From contig NC_066838.1 in the NCBI RefSeq assembly GCF_001640805.2, positions 16,515,506 through 16,579,505 of the forward strand: a DNA stretch of 64,000 nucleotides, given 5' to 3'. The notes below the pieces were generated by a model. That model did no database searches. It was not told the origin of the DNA and saw only the letters and a list, made by a program, of their open reading frames with translations. The DNA comes from Lates calcarifer. Lineage: Eukaryota > Chordata > Actinopteri > Centropomidae. The position numbers and the translations under genes are program-made. The stretch's first letter is position 1. Each line of letters begins with the position of its first letter. Positions 13,501 to 22,556 of this stretch are shown piece by piece.

Positions 13501-14159
13501 TCCTTCTGGTCTACATATGTATCATGTAGTATGAATGCAACGTCCATTGTCAGTGGCATACCAGAATGCTCTGTATATTTTGTGTACGTGTGTGTCCCTT
13601 TATTTGTATGTCCACTGCTAATGGCCTTGTGTTGTAGCCTTCTACGTTAGCTTCCTGTAAACTCCAGTCCTCTCGTGTCTAATTGCATTTGTCACAGTTT
13701 GTAGCCTTGAACACCCCAGCACTGACAAGTAATCCAGTCTATAGAGTGCTTGTTTGATGAGAGAGGAACTATATGAGTAGATCAAGTGTTCACGTTCTCC
13801 ATCTGTGTGCTTGAGGACTTTATCTAGTATTTCCAGCTGACGTGACCCTTGAAAGGATCCAACTACTGACATCTTCAAAAGAGGCCCAGAAACATTTTGA
13901 GGGAACAGAGTCCTGTTTACTCTGCAGGCGTTTAAGTATTCAGTGTGCGTTTCAGTGTGGTCCTATGTGCACATGCTCTGTGCATATGCACCCTGGCTTT
14001 GCCCTGGTAGGGTTATGCATAGATAATATCTCCATAAGTTTGGCAGGCATGAGAGGGAGATGCAAACGTGTCAGAAATATGTTGGTGCCTGCAGGACTGC
14101 ATCACACTCCAGAAGCCTCTTAGCATTTTCCCATCATATGGCACCTCAGACGTTAATGT

Positions 14160-14192
14160 GAGTGTGTGTGTGGTTGTGTGTGTGTGTGTGTT
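14160..14192. repeat. imperfect (TG)n microsatellite
   Basis: GT/TG repeats with interruptions (GGTTG). Confidence 0.85.
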
Positions 14193-15854
14193 TGAGTGTG
14201 GATTTGTGCAGGCGTACAGTATGTAGGCCTGCACGTCGCTCCAATTCTGCATGCGCCACAGTGAGAGTGAACAGGATATACCCTGTGTTCGTGTTTTCCT
14301 CTTTTTATTATTATCCTTTGCAGATTTGCTCCAACGGCGCTGTAATATTTGCGTGTTGCAGGGGGAAAATGAGAACATTGATTTCAGTTACCGCTTAGCC
14401 ACTAGTCTCTAGTCCTGCAAGCCAGGCAGTTTGTATAAAACAAGATGAATGTGATGGAAAGCATAATACAATTACTAATGACAAATCATATCCTGTGGAT
14501 TTCTAGCTCAGCAATATTACACACATGCACAGGAACACATACACAGACACGCATTTGCAGAGGGGCGTGGATCATATTGGAATTGCTTTAAGATAAATGT
14601 TGATTGGATTAATGGCCAGAGATTCTACCGTTGGATGCAGATTCACTGGGGCAGTGACCCACAGTTTGCCTGCATCACACTGGCCTGCTGCTCCAAATAA
14701 AACTATAGAGGACTAGCAGTCAGTTACCCATGGAGTTATTCCTGGAGTTGTGGACAAATGGCTTTTCCGCTTTTGTATTTTGGCATCAGAAAATTGTGTG
14801 AGTCACCTTTCCTGTAAATCAGCGACACACACACACACACTTACTGTGCATACATAACTCCATTCAAGTGCACAGGTATGTGTGTGTGAGGTTTGTTAGG
14901 GGATTCAGGTGACTTACAGTTAGAACACATCCCTTCTCTTTGTTCCTCTGTATTGCTCTTGTTTTGTTGGTTGACCTATGTGGTGGTTTAATTCAGGTCA
15001 ACCCACACTGAGTGGAACTGGTGCTAAGCTTGTCTGGTAAAGTTCCCAATAGTAACTGTCATGTAAAGCCACTGAACAGTTGTAAAATGAGATTTCTAAA
15101 GTGATGTGAGAGTGTAGTGAGGTCTGGTGCACGACTGAGGATTGATGTTGCTGGTCATTGTTTAAAATGTACGACATGGTGCACTCTTGTGTTTGGCGGG
15201 CATTGCCGTCAGTGTGGTGTTTGTCAGACACTGACATATAGACTGAAACTTCAGAGGTTTCCGTTCTGAATCTGCCTCACTCTCACGCTATTTTCATTCA
15301 TTTGGTCTTACCTGTACCAAATAAAGGCATCAAAAAAAGTTACAACACACAACTAACAAAGCATTAGATGATGACTGAAAATGGCACAGCAATAATAAGG
15401 CAAAACATTGTAGTGGTGTCATGCGCAGAAGGAGGGAACCAACCAGTCATTTCTCCTTTCACCTCTCCCATCATCACAGATTAACATTCCAATAGTTGGC
15501 TTCTTGGAGTGAAAGAGCCTTGGTGTGAGGTTGGGAAACCCCCCTGCATTAAGTCATCAAAGCAGATAATCAGTGTGGACCAGTTCAGGTGGAAGAGTGT
15601 TGCTTTAAGTTGAACTTCCTTGAACACGGGGATTGATCTTTTTTCTTTCTTAGTCAGGAGGAGGAATGGAAGCAGGAAGTTCGTGGTCATGAGTTAAAGA
15701 ACTGTGAGGATAGGAAGGGAGAAAGTCAAGTTGGCATTAATAAATGACCATGGGTTTAACTTGTTGTATTAAGATGCTGACCCTCCCTGACTTTTATAGT
15801 GGGGAAAAATAATAAAATTACTCAACTTTCCGTCTTTCTTCTCTCTGTCCACAG

Positions 15855-15974
15855 TGAATGAGTATGTGTTCATGGTCCAAGCCAGAGGGATCCAGATCAG
15901 GGAGAACGTGAAGAACATTGGGGCTCAGGTTCTGGAGCAGGTGGTGAGAGGGGCTTACAACGTCAATGGTACAG
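15855..15974 (+). CDS. b4galt5: b4galt5 exon 2 (luminal stem)
   Basis: The acceptor is TCCACAG before 15855 and the donor is GTAAAA at 15975. The exon enters with two bases completing a codon and exits in phase 1. It encodes NEYVFMVQARGIQIRENVKN followed by IGAQVLEQVV and ends at an N-G-T glycosylation sequon. This is the stem just outside the membrane anchor. The IGAQV.EQV segment is the best single discriminator for B4GALT5 over B4GALT6. Confidence 0.93.
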
Positions 15975-18900
15975 GTAAAAACATACAGATCGATAAACCA
16001 AGGTGTATTATATGGAAACCCATCTCTGCCAGTGTGATAAATAAAAAACAAAAGATCTCATAAGTGATTAGAATGAGAACTTTTTTTCAAAATAACAATC
16101 TTCTTATTTGAAATTAATGACTTAGTATGAGAAAGTTTCTTCTTTTTGTGAGACACAAAGGCCTTATTTTGAAATACCATTTCCTTATTTAGAGAAAGTT
16201 TTTCATTATAATTACTTACAGGGCCTTTTTTTTTCATCATATTGGCAGAAATGGGCTTTCGTAGTATTAGGAGTGCTCAGTTTTTATGCAATTACATGGG
16301 GACAAAAGCAGTTTCCACCATGGTTTAAGAAAAGAAAAAGCAAAGAAAGAGAGTAATTGTAGATGAGTTTCACTGCTGGTGACTCATTCATATGTATGTA
16401 GTGTTTAGTTAAGGTACTGCTGAGAGATGAAAAGATAAAAAGCATTGGTACAGAACAATAGAGCACACAGTCATGCAGTTAGAGCCTGGATTCTCTTGAT
16501 AGTGGTGTTAATACTTGTTTATGTGCACAATTCCAGATTACTCCTATGACTTCAACATGAGTGAGAGCGATGCTCCTCCCACCACATACCTCCCCGAGGG
16601 CTTCACATACCTCCCCTCACAGGTTTGCCCTGAGAGGCTGCCCTCCATGAGTAAGTGCACCCTTAATGTTTTGAATTAAAGTTAAGTTTTAATGTTTTGC
16701 TTTGATCCTGGCTCATGAGTCTGTAATATGTGTAAGACACCAGATTGGAAAATGTCTGTCATTCTCCTTTGTTGACCTTTACCGCTTTGAACAGTTGTTC
16801 TTCTGGTTTTCTTGGCCCTGTTAAATGTTCCATTAAGTCAATTTTGATTGTGCCTCTGTACATATTTGCTCTAATAATGAGTAGTGAAATAGCTCAGAGC
16901 TGGTGTTTTATCTCAGCTTTGATTGATGATGCATAGAAATATGTTATAATGGCACAGAATAGCTTTCCCCTGCAATTTATGTCCCAGATTGCTCAACTGT
17001 TTCTTGTAGTGACGTGTCGTTATTTTTTCCCCTCCTCCCTCTTCCTACATACCTCTTTCAATTTTCATGAACATTTTCCTTATCTTACTCCTTTGATCTT
17101 TTCCCCTTCTTTTTGTCTTTACTGTTTCATCTCATTCACATGCATGTCATGGCTGTCTCGCTCTTTCTTTCTTGGCTTTTTTTGCCGCACACAATATGTC
17201 TTTTCTGTTTCTGCCCCCCACCCCCACCCCACACACAGAGGGCAGGTTGGAGGTGAACATGAGTGAGGTATCCCTGGAGGAGGTGGAGAGATCCTTGCTG
17301 GAGGGAGAACCTAGCATGGCCCCAGGAGGCTACTGGAAGCCCAAAGACTGTTTACCTCGCTGGAAGGTAAGTGAGGATGTGACATTTTTAAAAGGTTCAC
17401 TGAGAAGCACTGTCGAATATACAGATGGATGGGTGGAGACAAATAACAAATGCAGATGCTTCCATTCAGGGCACAGGGAGTTGCTGTACATTTTCAGCAT
17501 GTAAATGATCCTGACCTCACCTCAGTTGCATACCTATGGGAGGTTTTGGAGTTGTTAGACAGATCTCTCCACCACCATCATCAAAACACCAAGTTGAGGG
17601 AATTTGGAGGCATGGTGTTCATTCCTCTAGTAGAGCTCTGAGACTTGTATGTAAGGAGCATTGAATCTGTTTTGGCAGCATGTTGTGTCCCTCAAAGCAA
17701 CACAACATAATATTTGCTGAGCAACAGCAGCCTCTGCAGCCACAAGTGGTAACTCATTCTGTTGGGCTGTGAGTCCCAATCAGTTAAGTGGTTTTTCTGG
17801 AAAGAAAACAAAGCCTATCAAAGCTCTCTGACTGCGCAGTCCCACTTACTGAACTTAAACATGGCCTAACAGTGTATATTCCTCGTGATCACTGGCCTCT
17901 AGAGCTGGAAGTGCTGTCACTATATCAAATGTGCCAAACTCTGTTAAGAATTCTTGACATATAGTCAAAGTTTTCTTGCTGGTTTTCAGAGATGAACGTA
18001 AGTTTTTAATGACTTCTAAGTGTCCTTAACTGATCTACTGTTTGCTCATTCCTCTTGAACTTACTGGGCCTGGAGTTTGCACAGATTGCAAAAAATAACA
18101 ACTGTCAAAAAATTATAGCAATATATGCTCAGTTTATTAGGTACACCTAGCAAAAACGAATGCAGTCTAATATAACAGTCCTTCAATAAATCCTCCTTTC
18201 ATGACGGTTATAATGTTTAAACATTGTAGTGATGCTGACAGGTGTATCCAATATCTTGTCCACCATATCAGTGAGGGCAGGCTAAATAACAGACACACCT
18301 CTCTGTGTAATACAGTACAGTTCAACAGCACCTCAAACTACATCCACCAAAATGACCATGAAGTTGAATTACCACCTACTTAAAACAGTTTCAACAAAAA
18401 CTGAACATTAAAACCTTCATGACGGTAGTGAGGGACTGATGTGTTAAACAATAGTTTTAGCTCGGTGTACCTAACAAACTGGCAACTGTGTGTCTTTTTC
18501 TAAATAAAGTGTCAGTCTCATTCACTCTAATAATAGTTTCAATGGAGTGAAAAATAGCTGAATTACTGTCAGTAACAATGCCACTCTGCTTGATAACAGT
18601 CATTGCTGTCTGAGATTTCAAATGTATTGCTTTGAGCTCCACAAACTAGAGCAATATCAGCTGATATCTTCAAACTCTAGAGCAACTGCCACTGAATCTC
18701 CTGAGATCGATACATTGCACAATACGCCACTGGATATAGTGGTGTTTGTTTTTGAGCGTCCCATAATGTAACACTGGAAACACAATGTTGGAGAGACAAA
18801 TCAGTCGTGTTTACAGCCCAGTGATGAGTTGCATGTTACGATGTGCACATACAGTCCTATATCACAAATTACAAAAGTATTAGAATCGGACAAAATATGA

Positions 18901-21460
18901 ATTCAGCTCTTTGTATGTGCATTGCAGTACTGTTTCATTCTGCAATCAGCCTCCCTTACTATGTTCCCTTATTTTATCACTCTCTCTTTTTTGTCCAACA
19001 GTGCAATCTTGCCTGCCATCTGTCTGTCTGTCTCTCAGATTCATTTGCCCTAGGGGAGCTGTGTGTGTTCTGACAACCATCTCTCTATCTCTCTCTCTCA
19101 TTAGCCAGCAATCTGTCTCTCATCCACCACAATAGTCCACTCTTTGTTTTCAATCCCCCTTGTTTTTTTGGTTTTTTTTTTGTGCCTTCCTGTGACAGTT
19201 TACTTTTTATTGAGCCTCAAAAGACACTTAAAAACAGGCACCGTCATAGCTACCACTCTATGGGGAAAAATAAATACCTTTTACAGACATTTAGCACCTC
19301 TCTGCTTCAATGATTGATGCATGCCAGATCTCATTGTGAAGAACCTGCCTTCAAGAAGTATTTTGTCACAAGTCTTCATGGTAATTAGAGGTTTATGTTG
19401 GTGCTGTCTTCACCCACAATTTCCCATTTACCTACTGCTGAGAGATCATGATACTCAGGTACACTTTGTACAAATAGTACAGTTTACTTAGTTGCGCAGT
19501 TCAGGCTGCTCTGTTGTTCTGCTCTGTTACTCCGGTTTGTCCTCACACATTTCTATACAGTAAATACATCCCTGTTTCTTTGCACATGCATGTTATTTTG
19601 TTATATTTATATATTGCATTTGACTCCATTTTGCGTCTCCAGGTGGCAATCCTAGTCCCATTCAGGAATCGACACGAACACTTACCAATCCTCCTGAGAC
19701 ACCTGGTGCCAGTGCTGCAGAAACAGAGACTCCAGTTTGCCTTTTATGTCATAGAGCAGGTATACACTCAGGTATTTACAGTTGTTTGCAGGGATGAAAA
19801 GATTTACCAGTGTGAATCTAAACATGAGTGAAATGACTGAGCATAACAACCTACAACAACAATATGAAATGATCTTTTTTTTTTTTTTTAATCTTTAGGG
19901 GGGCACAGAGCCATTTAACCGGGCCATGTTGTTCAATGTGGGCTACAAGGAGGCTATGAAGGACCTGGACTGGGACTGTCTGATCTTCCATGACGTGGAC
20001 CACCTCATGGAGAACGACAGGAACTACTACGGCTGCACAGACATGCCCCGACACTTTGCGGTCAAGCTCAACAAGTACTCCTATATGTGAGTCTTGATTC
20101 TGTCTCTCCAGGGGTTGGGGAGCTGTTGGGTTATGCACAGTAAATGTATTCTCTACTTAATATGAATTTAATACATGCAATTGTCCCTCCAAGGCTTCCG
20201 TATAATGAGTTCTTTGGCGGTGTCAGTGGCCTGACGGTGAAGCAGTTCAAGAAGATTAATGGATTTCCTAATGCATTCTGGGGTTGGGGAGGAGAGGACG
20301 ATGACCTCTGGAACAGGTGAGCGGAGCCTTTTGTGTTAGCTTTTGTTTGTTTTTTTTCCCCTTTCACTTTGCCTTTGCCACACAGCGGTGTTGTCCCAGC
20401 CTCCACCCACTCAGTTCACAGGCAGCTGTACACACTCAGGACACTCAGTAGACACTGCTGATTCTTACTGATTCGCATGAATAGATGTTTCTTTATGTAA
20501 TGATCCCTTTTGTGTGCAGGTGCTGTGAAACTCTTTAGTGTTTTAATGTCTATATCATGTTACGGACAGTGCGTAGCACGACTGTGTACATTATGGATTA
20601 ATGAACATTAAATATGTTTGTATAGGGTGCGGTTTGCCAACTTCACAGTAAGTAGACCACACGGAGAGCAGGGACGCTACAAGTCAATTCCGCATCATCA
20701 TCGTGGCGAAGTCCAGTTCCTGGGAAGGTTAGTGTTTATACATGCACGGCTCATTCACACACAAACACACACACATAAGCTTTCGTTAAAAGTGGAAGCT
20801 GATAACTGGAATGGGGCTTAGGCTCATGTGATGTAAGCCAGTCACATGAAAAGCCAGAGCAGTGACTTTGAGAGAATTTCAATTCTTTTAAAGACTTTGC
20901 ATGTGACATGCTCGTATGCTTCAGGACTGAATTCCGATCATGCTCCCTCTTCTCAAATTCTAAGTTACTTAAAACTGCCCAAAGAAAAAAATCTTTCTTT
21001 GTTTTTGAGGAGTTGATGCTAGTCGTCTCTCTGAAATTAATTTGCTTTGTTTTAAAAATTGTCATGACTAATCTAGTGTAGTTGTGTTTACAAAGAGGAA
21101 GGGATCTGCTCATGAATCACTCCCATGGAAATCTTTGTGTTGCTCCCTGTCTCAACCACAGACAGCAGTGGTTGCAACATCAGCTAATTATACCATCTGG
21201 TAACACTGCGCGTGATGAAGAAACCTGTTTGTCTGCACATTATCTCTTTGTTCATTAATGCCCTGCTGCCACTCAATCAAACTTGCCTAACTTGATTCAT
21301 TCCCTCCTTCAGGTATAGTCTACTACGCCATTCGAAGGAGAGACAGAAAGTGGATGGTCTCAACAACCTGAACTACTCGCCTGTAGTGTCCAGGAGGCCT
21401 CTCTACACCAACATCACAGTCAGCTTGAGCAGAAAGCTTGCACCCGTAGCTGACTACTGA
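15855..21460 (+). CDS. b4galt5: beta-1,4-galactosyltransferase 5 (lactosylceramide synthase type), exons 2-9; first exon not in view
   Basis: Family role: a Golgi type II membrane enzyme that moves galactose from UDP-Gal in beta-1,4 linkage; B4GALT5 and B4GALT6 make lactosylceramide from glucosylceramide. Seen: coding exons 15855-15974, 16537-16650, 17239-17366, 19643-19759, 19899-20086, 20194-20316, 20626-20727 and 21313-21460, all with AG/GT borders and matching phases, 1,040 nt (about 346 residues) to a TGA at 21458. Family motifs appear in order: PFRNRHEHL, FNRAMLFNVG, the metal-binding DVD in FHDVDHL, FFGGVSGLT, FWGWGGEDDDLWNR and HHHRGEVQFLGR. Human B4GALT5 has 388 residues, so about 40 N-terminal residues (tail and anchor) lie upstream. 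IGAQV.EQV, CPERLPSMKG, DLDWDCLIFHD and DGLNNLNY favour B4GALT5; MVQARG, TTYLPE and YVIEQ resemble B4GALT6. The stem exon has no B4GALT6-type deletion and linkage to an EMILIN3-like gene supports B4GALT5. No frameshift or missing catalytic residue was seen. Confidence 0.9.
15975..16536 (+). other. b4galt5 intron 2
   Basis: Starts GTAAAA and ends TTCCAG. Apart from the AT-rich repeat at 16055-16275, I see no feature. Confidence 0.85.
16055..16275. repeat. decayed tandem-type fish repeat (TTATTTNGAAAT units)
   Basis: Irregularly repeated units such as TCTTATTTGAAATTAATGAC, CTTATTTTGAAATACC and CCTTATTTAGAGAAAG recur roughly every 30-45 bases. They end in GGCAGAAATGGGCTTTCGTA, text I associate with the end of a known teleost repeat. 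It lies in b4galt5 intron 2. Confidence 0.55.
16537..16650 (+). CDS. b4galt5: b4galt5 exon 3 (stem)
   Basis: The acceptor is AATTCCAG and the donor is GTAAGT. Phase 1 in and out. It encodes DYSYDFNMSES, then TTYLPEGFTYLP and CPERLPSM. An N-M-S sequon is present. The CPERLP block is shared with vertebrate B4GALT5 and B4GALT6. Confidence 0.93.
16651..17238 (+). other. b4galt5 intron 3
   Basis: Starts GTAAGT and ends CACACACAG. T/C-rich in its second half (17020-17235). No other feature seen. Confidence 0.85.
17239..17366 (+). CDS. b4galt5: b4galt5 exon 4 (start of catalytic domain)
   Basis: The acceptor is CACACACAG after a C-rich tract and the donor is GTAAGT. It encodes KGRLEVNMSEV and ends in GGYWKPKDCLPRWK in phase 0. 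The Cys in PKDC corresponds to a conserved disulfide cysteine of the family. A third luminal sequon (N-M-S) is present. Confidence 0.94.
17367..19642 (+). other. b4galt5 intron 4
   Basis: Starts GTAAGT and ends GTCTCCAG. Contains the MITE at 18128-18492 and a T/C-rich low-complexity part (18960-19180). No coding exon seen. Confidence 0.85.
18128..18492. mobile_element. MITE with inverted ATTAGGTACACC ends
   Basis: The left end CAGTTTATTAGGTACACCTA and the right end GGTGTACCTAACAAACTGGC are inverted copies. The interior carries ACAGTTTCAACAAAAACTGA, shared with the element at 47.3 kb (ACAGTTTCAACAAACACTGA). About 365 bp with no coding capacity. The left terminus looks shortened, lacking the GTTGCCAG-type outer bases present on the right. 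Confidence 0.75.
19643..19759 (+). CDS. b4galt5: b4galt5 exon 5 (UDP-Gal-binding PFRNR motif)
   Basis: The acceptor is CGTCTCCAG and the donor is GTATAC. Exactly 39 codons in phase 0: VAILVPFRNRHEHLPILLRH, then LVPVLQKQRLQFAFYVIEQ. The FRNR motif contacts the donor nucleotide in solved family members. Phase and length match the vertebrate exon pattern. Confidence 0.96.
19899..20086 (+). CDS. b4galt5: b4galt5 exon 6 (DVD metal site)
   Basis: The acceptor is a long T-run ending TCTTTAG; the donor is GTGAGT. It encodes GGTEPFNRAMLFNVGYKEAM, KDLDWDCLIFHDVDHL and NDRNYYGC...MPRHFAVKLNKYSYM. The DVD triad is the Mn2+/UDP ligand. Exits with two bases of a codon (AT|G, Met). Confidence 0.96.
20194..20316 (+). 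CDS. b4galt5: b4galt5 exon 7 (GWGGEDDD catalytic core)
   Basis: The acceptor is CCCTCCAAG and the donor is GTGAGC. It encodes LPYNEFFGGVSGLT, then KKINGFPNAFWGWGGEDDDL. WGWGGEDDD is the beta-1,4-galactosyltransferase signature, containing acceptor-site and catalytic acidic residues, and it is fully intact. Confidence 0.96.
20317..20625 (+). other. b4galt5 intron 7
   Basis: Starts GTGAGC and ends TTTGTATAG; 309 bp. No feature seen. Confidence 0.9.
20626..20727 (+). CDS. b4galt5: b4galt5 exon 8
   Basis: The acceptor is TTTGTATAG and the donor is GTTAGT. It encodes VRFANFTVSRPHGEQGRY, then KSIPHHHRGEVQFLGR. The HHHRGE motif includes the metal-ligand histidine region of the family. The start differs from the NAGY/YAGY of human B4GALT5/6 and creates an N-F-T sequon. 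Confidence 0.94.
20728..21312 (+). other. b4galt5 intron 8
   Basis: Starts GTTAGT and ends CTCCTTCAG. A short (CA) tract is at 20757-20775. Nothing else seen. Confidence 0.9.
21313..21460 (+). CDS. b4galt5: b4galt5 exon 9 (C-terminus and stop)
   Basis: The acceptor is CTCCTTCAG. It encodes YSLLRHSKERQKVDGLNNLN, then PLYTNITVSLSRKLAPVADY and a TGA at 21458-21460. The C-terminal LAP..(D/E)Y ending matches B4GALT5/6. An N-I-T sequon is conserved. Confidence 0.95.
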
Positions 21461-21994
21461 CGTAGGCACAGCTGGACTGCAGACCACCTGGGAATCAAAG
21501 TCCTCTTGGACATCAGCCATATCTCACCAATTGCAGCACTGCTTAGGACATTTAGTTGATCAATTCTTTGCTTTGTTTCTTTTGTTTGTATGCAAAAAAA
21601 ATGAAGACTCAAATAAGTACGTTGGATAAATCACATAAGAAACTAGGGATAAATGCTGCACTTGTTTGTGCTACAGTCCATCACTCCTCTCATCTGGGCT
21701 TATCTAGTCTTCAGTCTCCACATGCCTTTTGCACCATTTTGGCCTTCAGCATCCATTCATTCATTTTCTTATTCAGTCAGCGACGAGTTTCAGCCCTACA
21801 CTATTGTGCTTGTTCATCAAAAATAGGCCGTGATACACGACGCGCACATTCAAGTGCACGCACACACGCACGCACACAACAGTCTGACTTACATGTGCTG
21901 ACATGGTCCCTGAGGCTTTGATTATTACTTTGCTCTTGCACTTCTTTTTTTTTTTCTCCACAAAATGCAGTAAACCTGTGAAAACAATTGCATG

Positions 21995-21998
21995 CACA

Positions 21999-22033
<35 letters not shown>
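21995..22033. repeat. (CA)n microsatellite
   Basis: About 19 CA units with one CATA interruption. Confidence 0.95.
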
Positions 22034-22512
22034 CCCTCCACACAACAACTTCAACCAAGTGGTTTCTTGCAGCTGGTTCTGCAGAAGGTATGCCAAATCT
22101 ATAAGTAAAGAGAGCAAGAGAAAATGATATAGAGTGAGTGTTCACAGTCATATATACTGTATGTAAAATAGTTTATCCTACGTTTGAAGAATATTAGTAC
22201 CTTAATTATCTCTTACCAACTATATTTTGTCCTGTGAACATACCATTTAAAGACTGTGATGTTTGTGTTTGCATAGTTGCATTGGATGTTCTGGCTGCCT
22301 GCGAGTGGCTGTATGTAGGAGAGCAATGCTCATCCTGTTAGCAATAAGCTGTAATATCAGACAGCAGAACTTAGACCTGACTTCCTCACTATACAGATGC
22401 AATAGCACGGGTGCTAGCATACCCTTATTGGACTACAGAGAAGGAGTGACTGCGTATGCAAACTTCACATTCAGCACACCTTTGCCTAAGCAAACATGCC
22501 ACCCCTTTCAGA

Positions 22513-22515
<3 letters not shown>

Positions 22516-22553
<38 letters not shown>
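22516..22553. repeat. (GT)n microsatellite
   Basis: About 19 GT units. Confidence 0.95.

Positions 22554-22556
<3 letters not shown>

Larger units (their letters stand above)
1..15854 (+). other. putative large intron 1 of b4galt5 (no exon seen)
   Basis: No stretch in this 15.8 kb combines a family-like open frame with good splice borders. B4GALT5 has a very long first intron in mammals, so the simplest reading is that this is intron 1 and that the exon for the tail and anchor lies before base 1. It holds simple repeats, decayed transposon pieces (listed separately) and otherwise unremarkable AT-rich sequence. It could partly be intergenic if an alternative first exon is used. Confidence 0.5.

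Noticed and set aside
13441..13650. Frame containing a VYFVYV phrase resembling the B4GALT5 anchor
   Set aside because: Only six residues agree; the preceding sequence is a G-rich minisatellite and no basic tail or donor site follows in the right phase.
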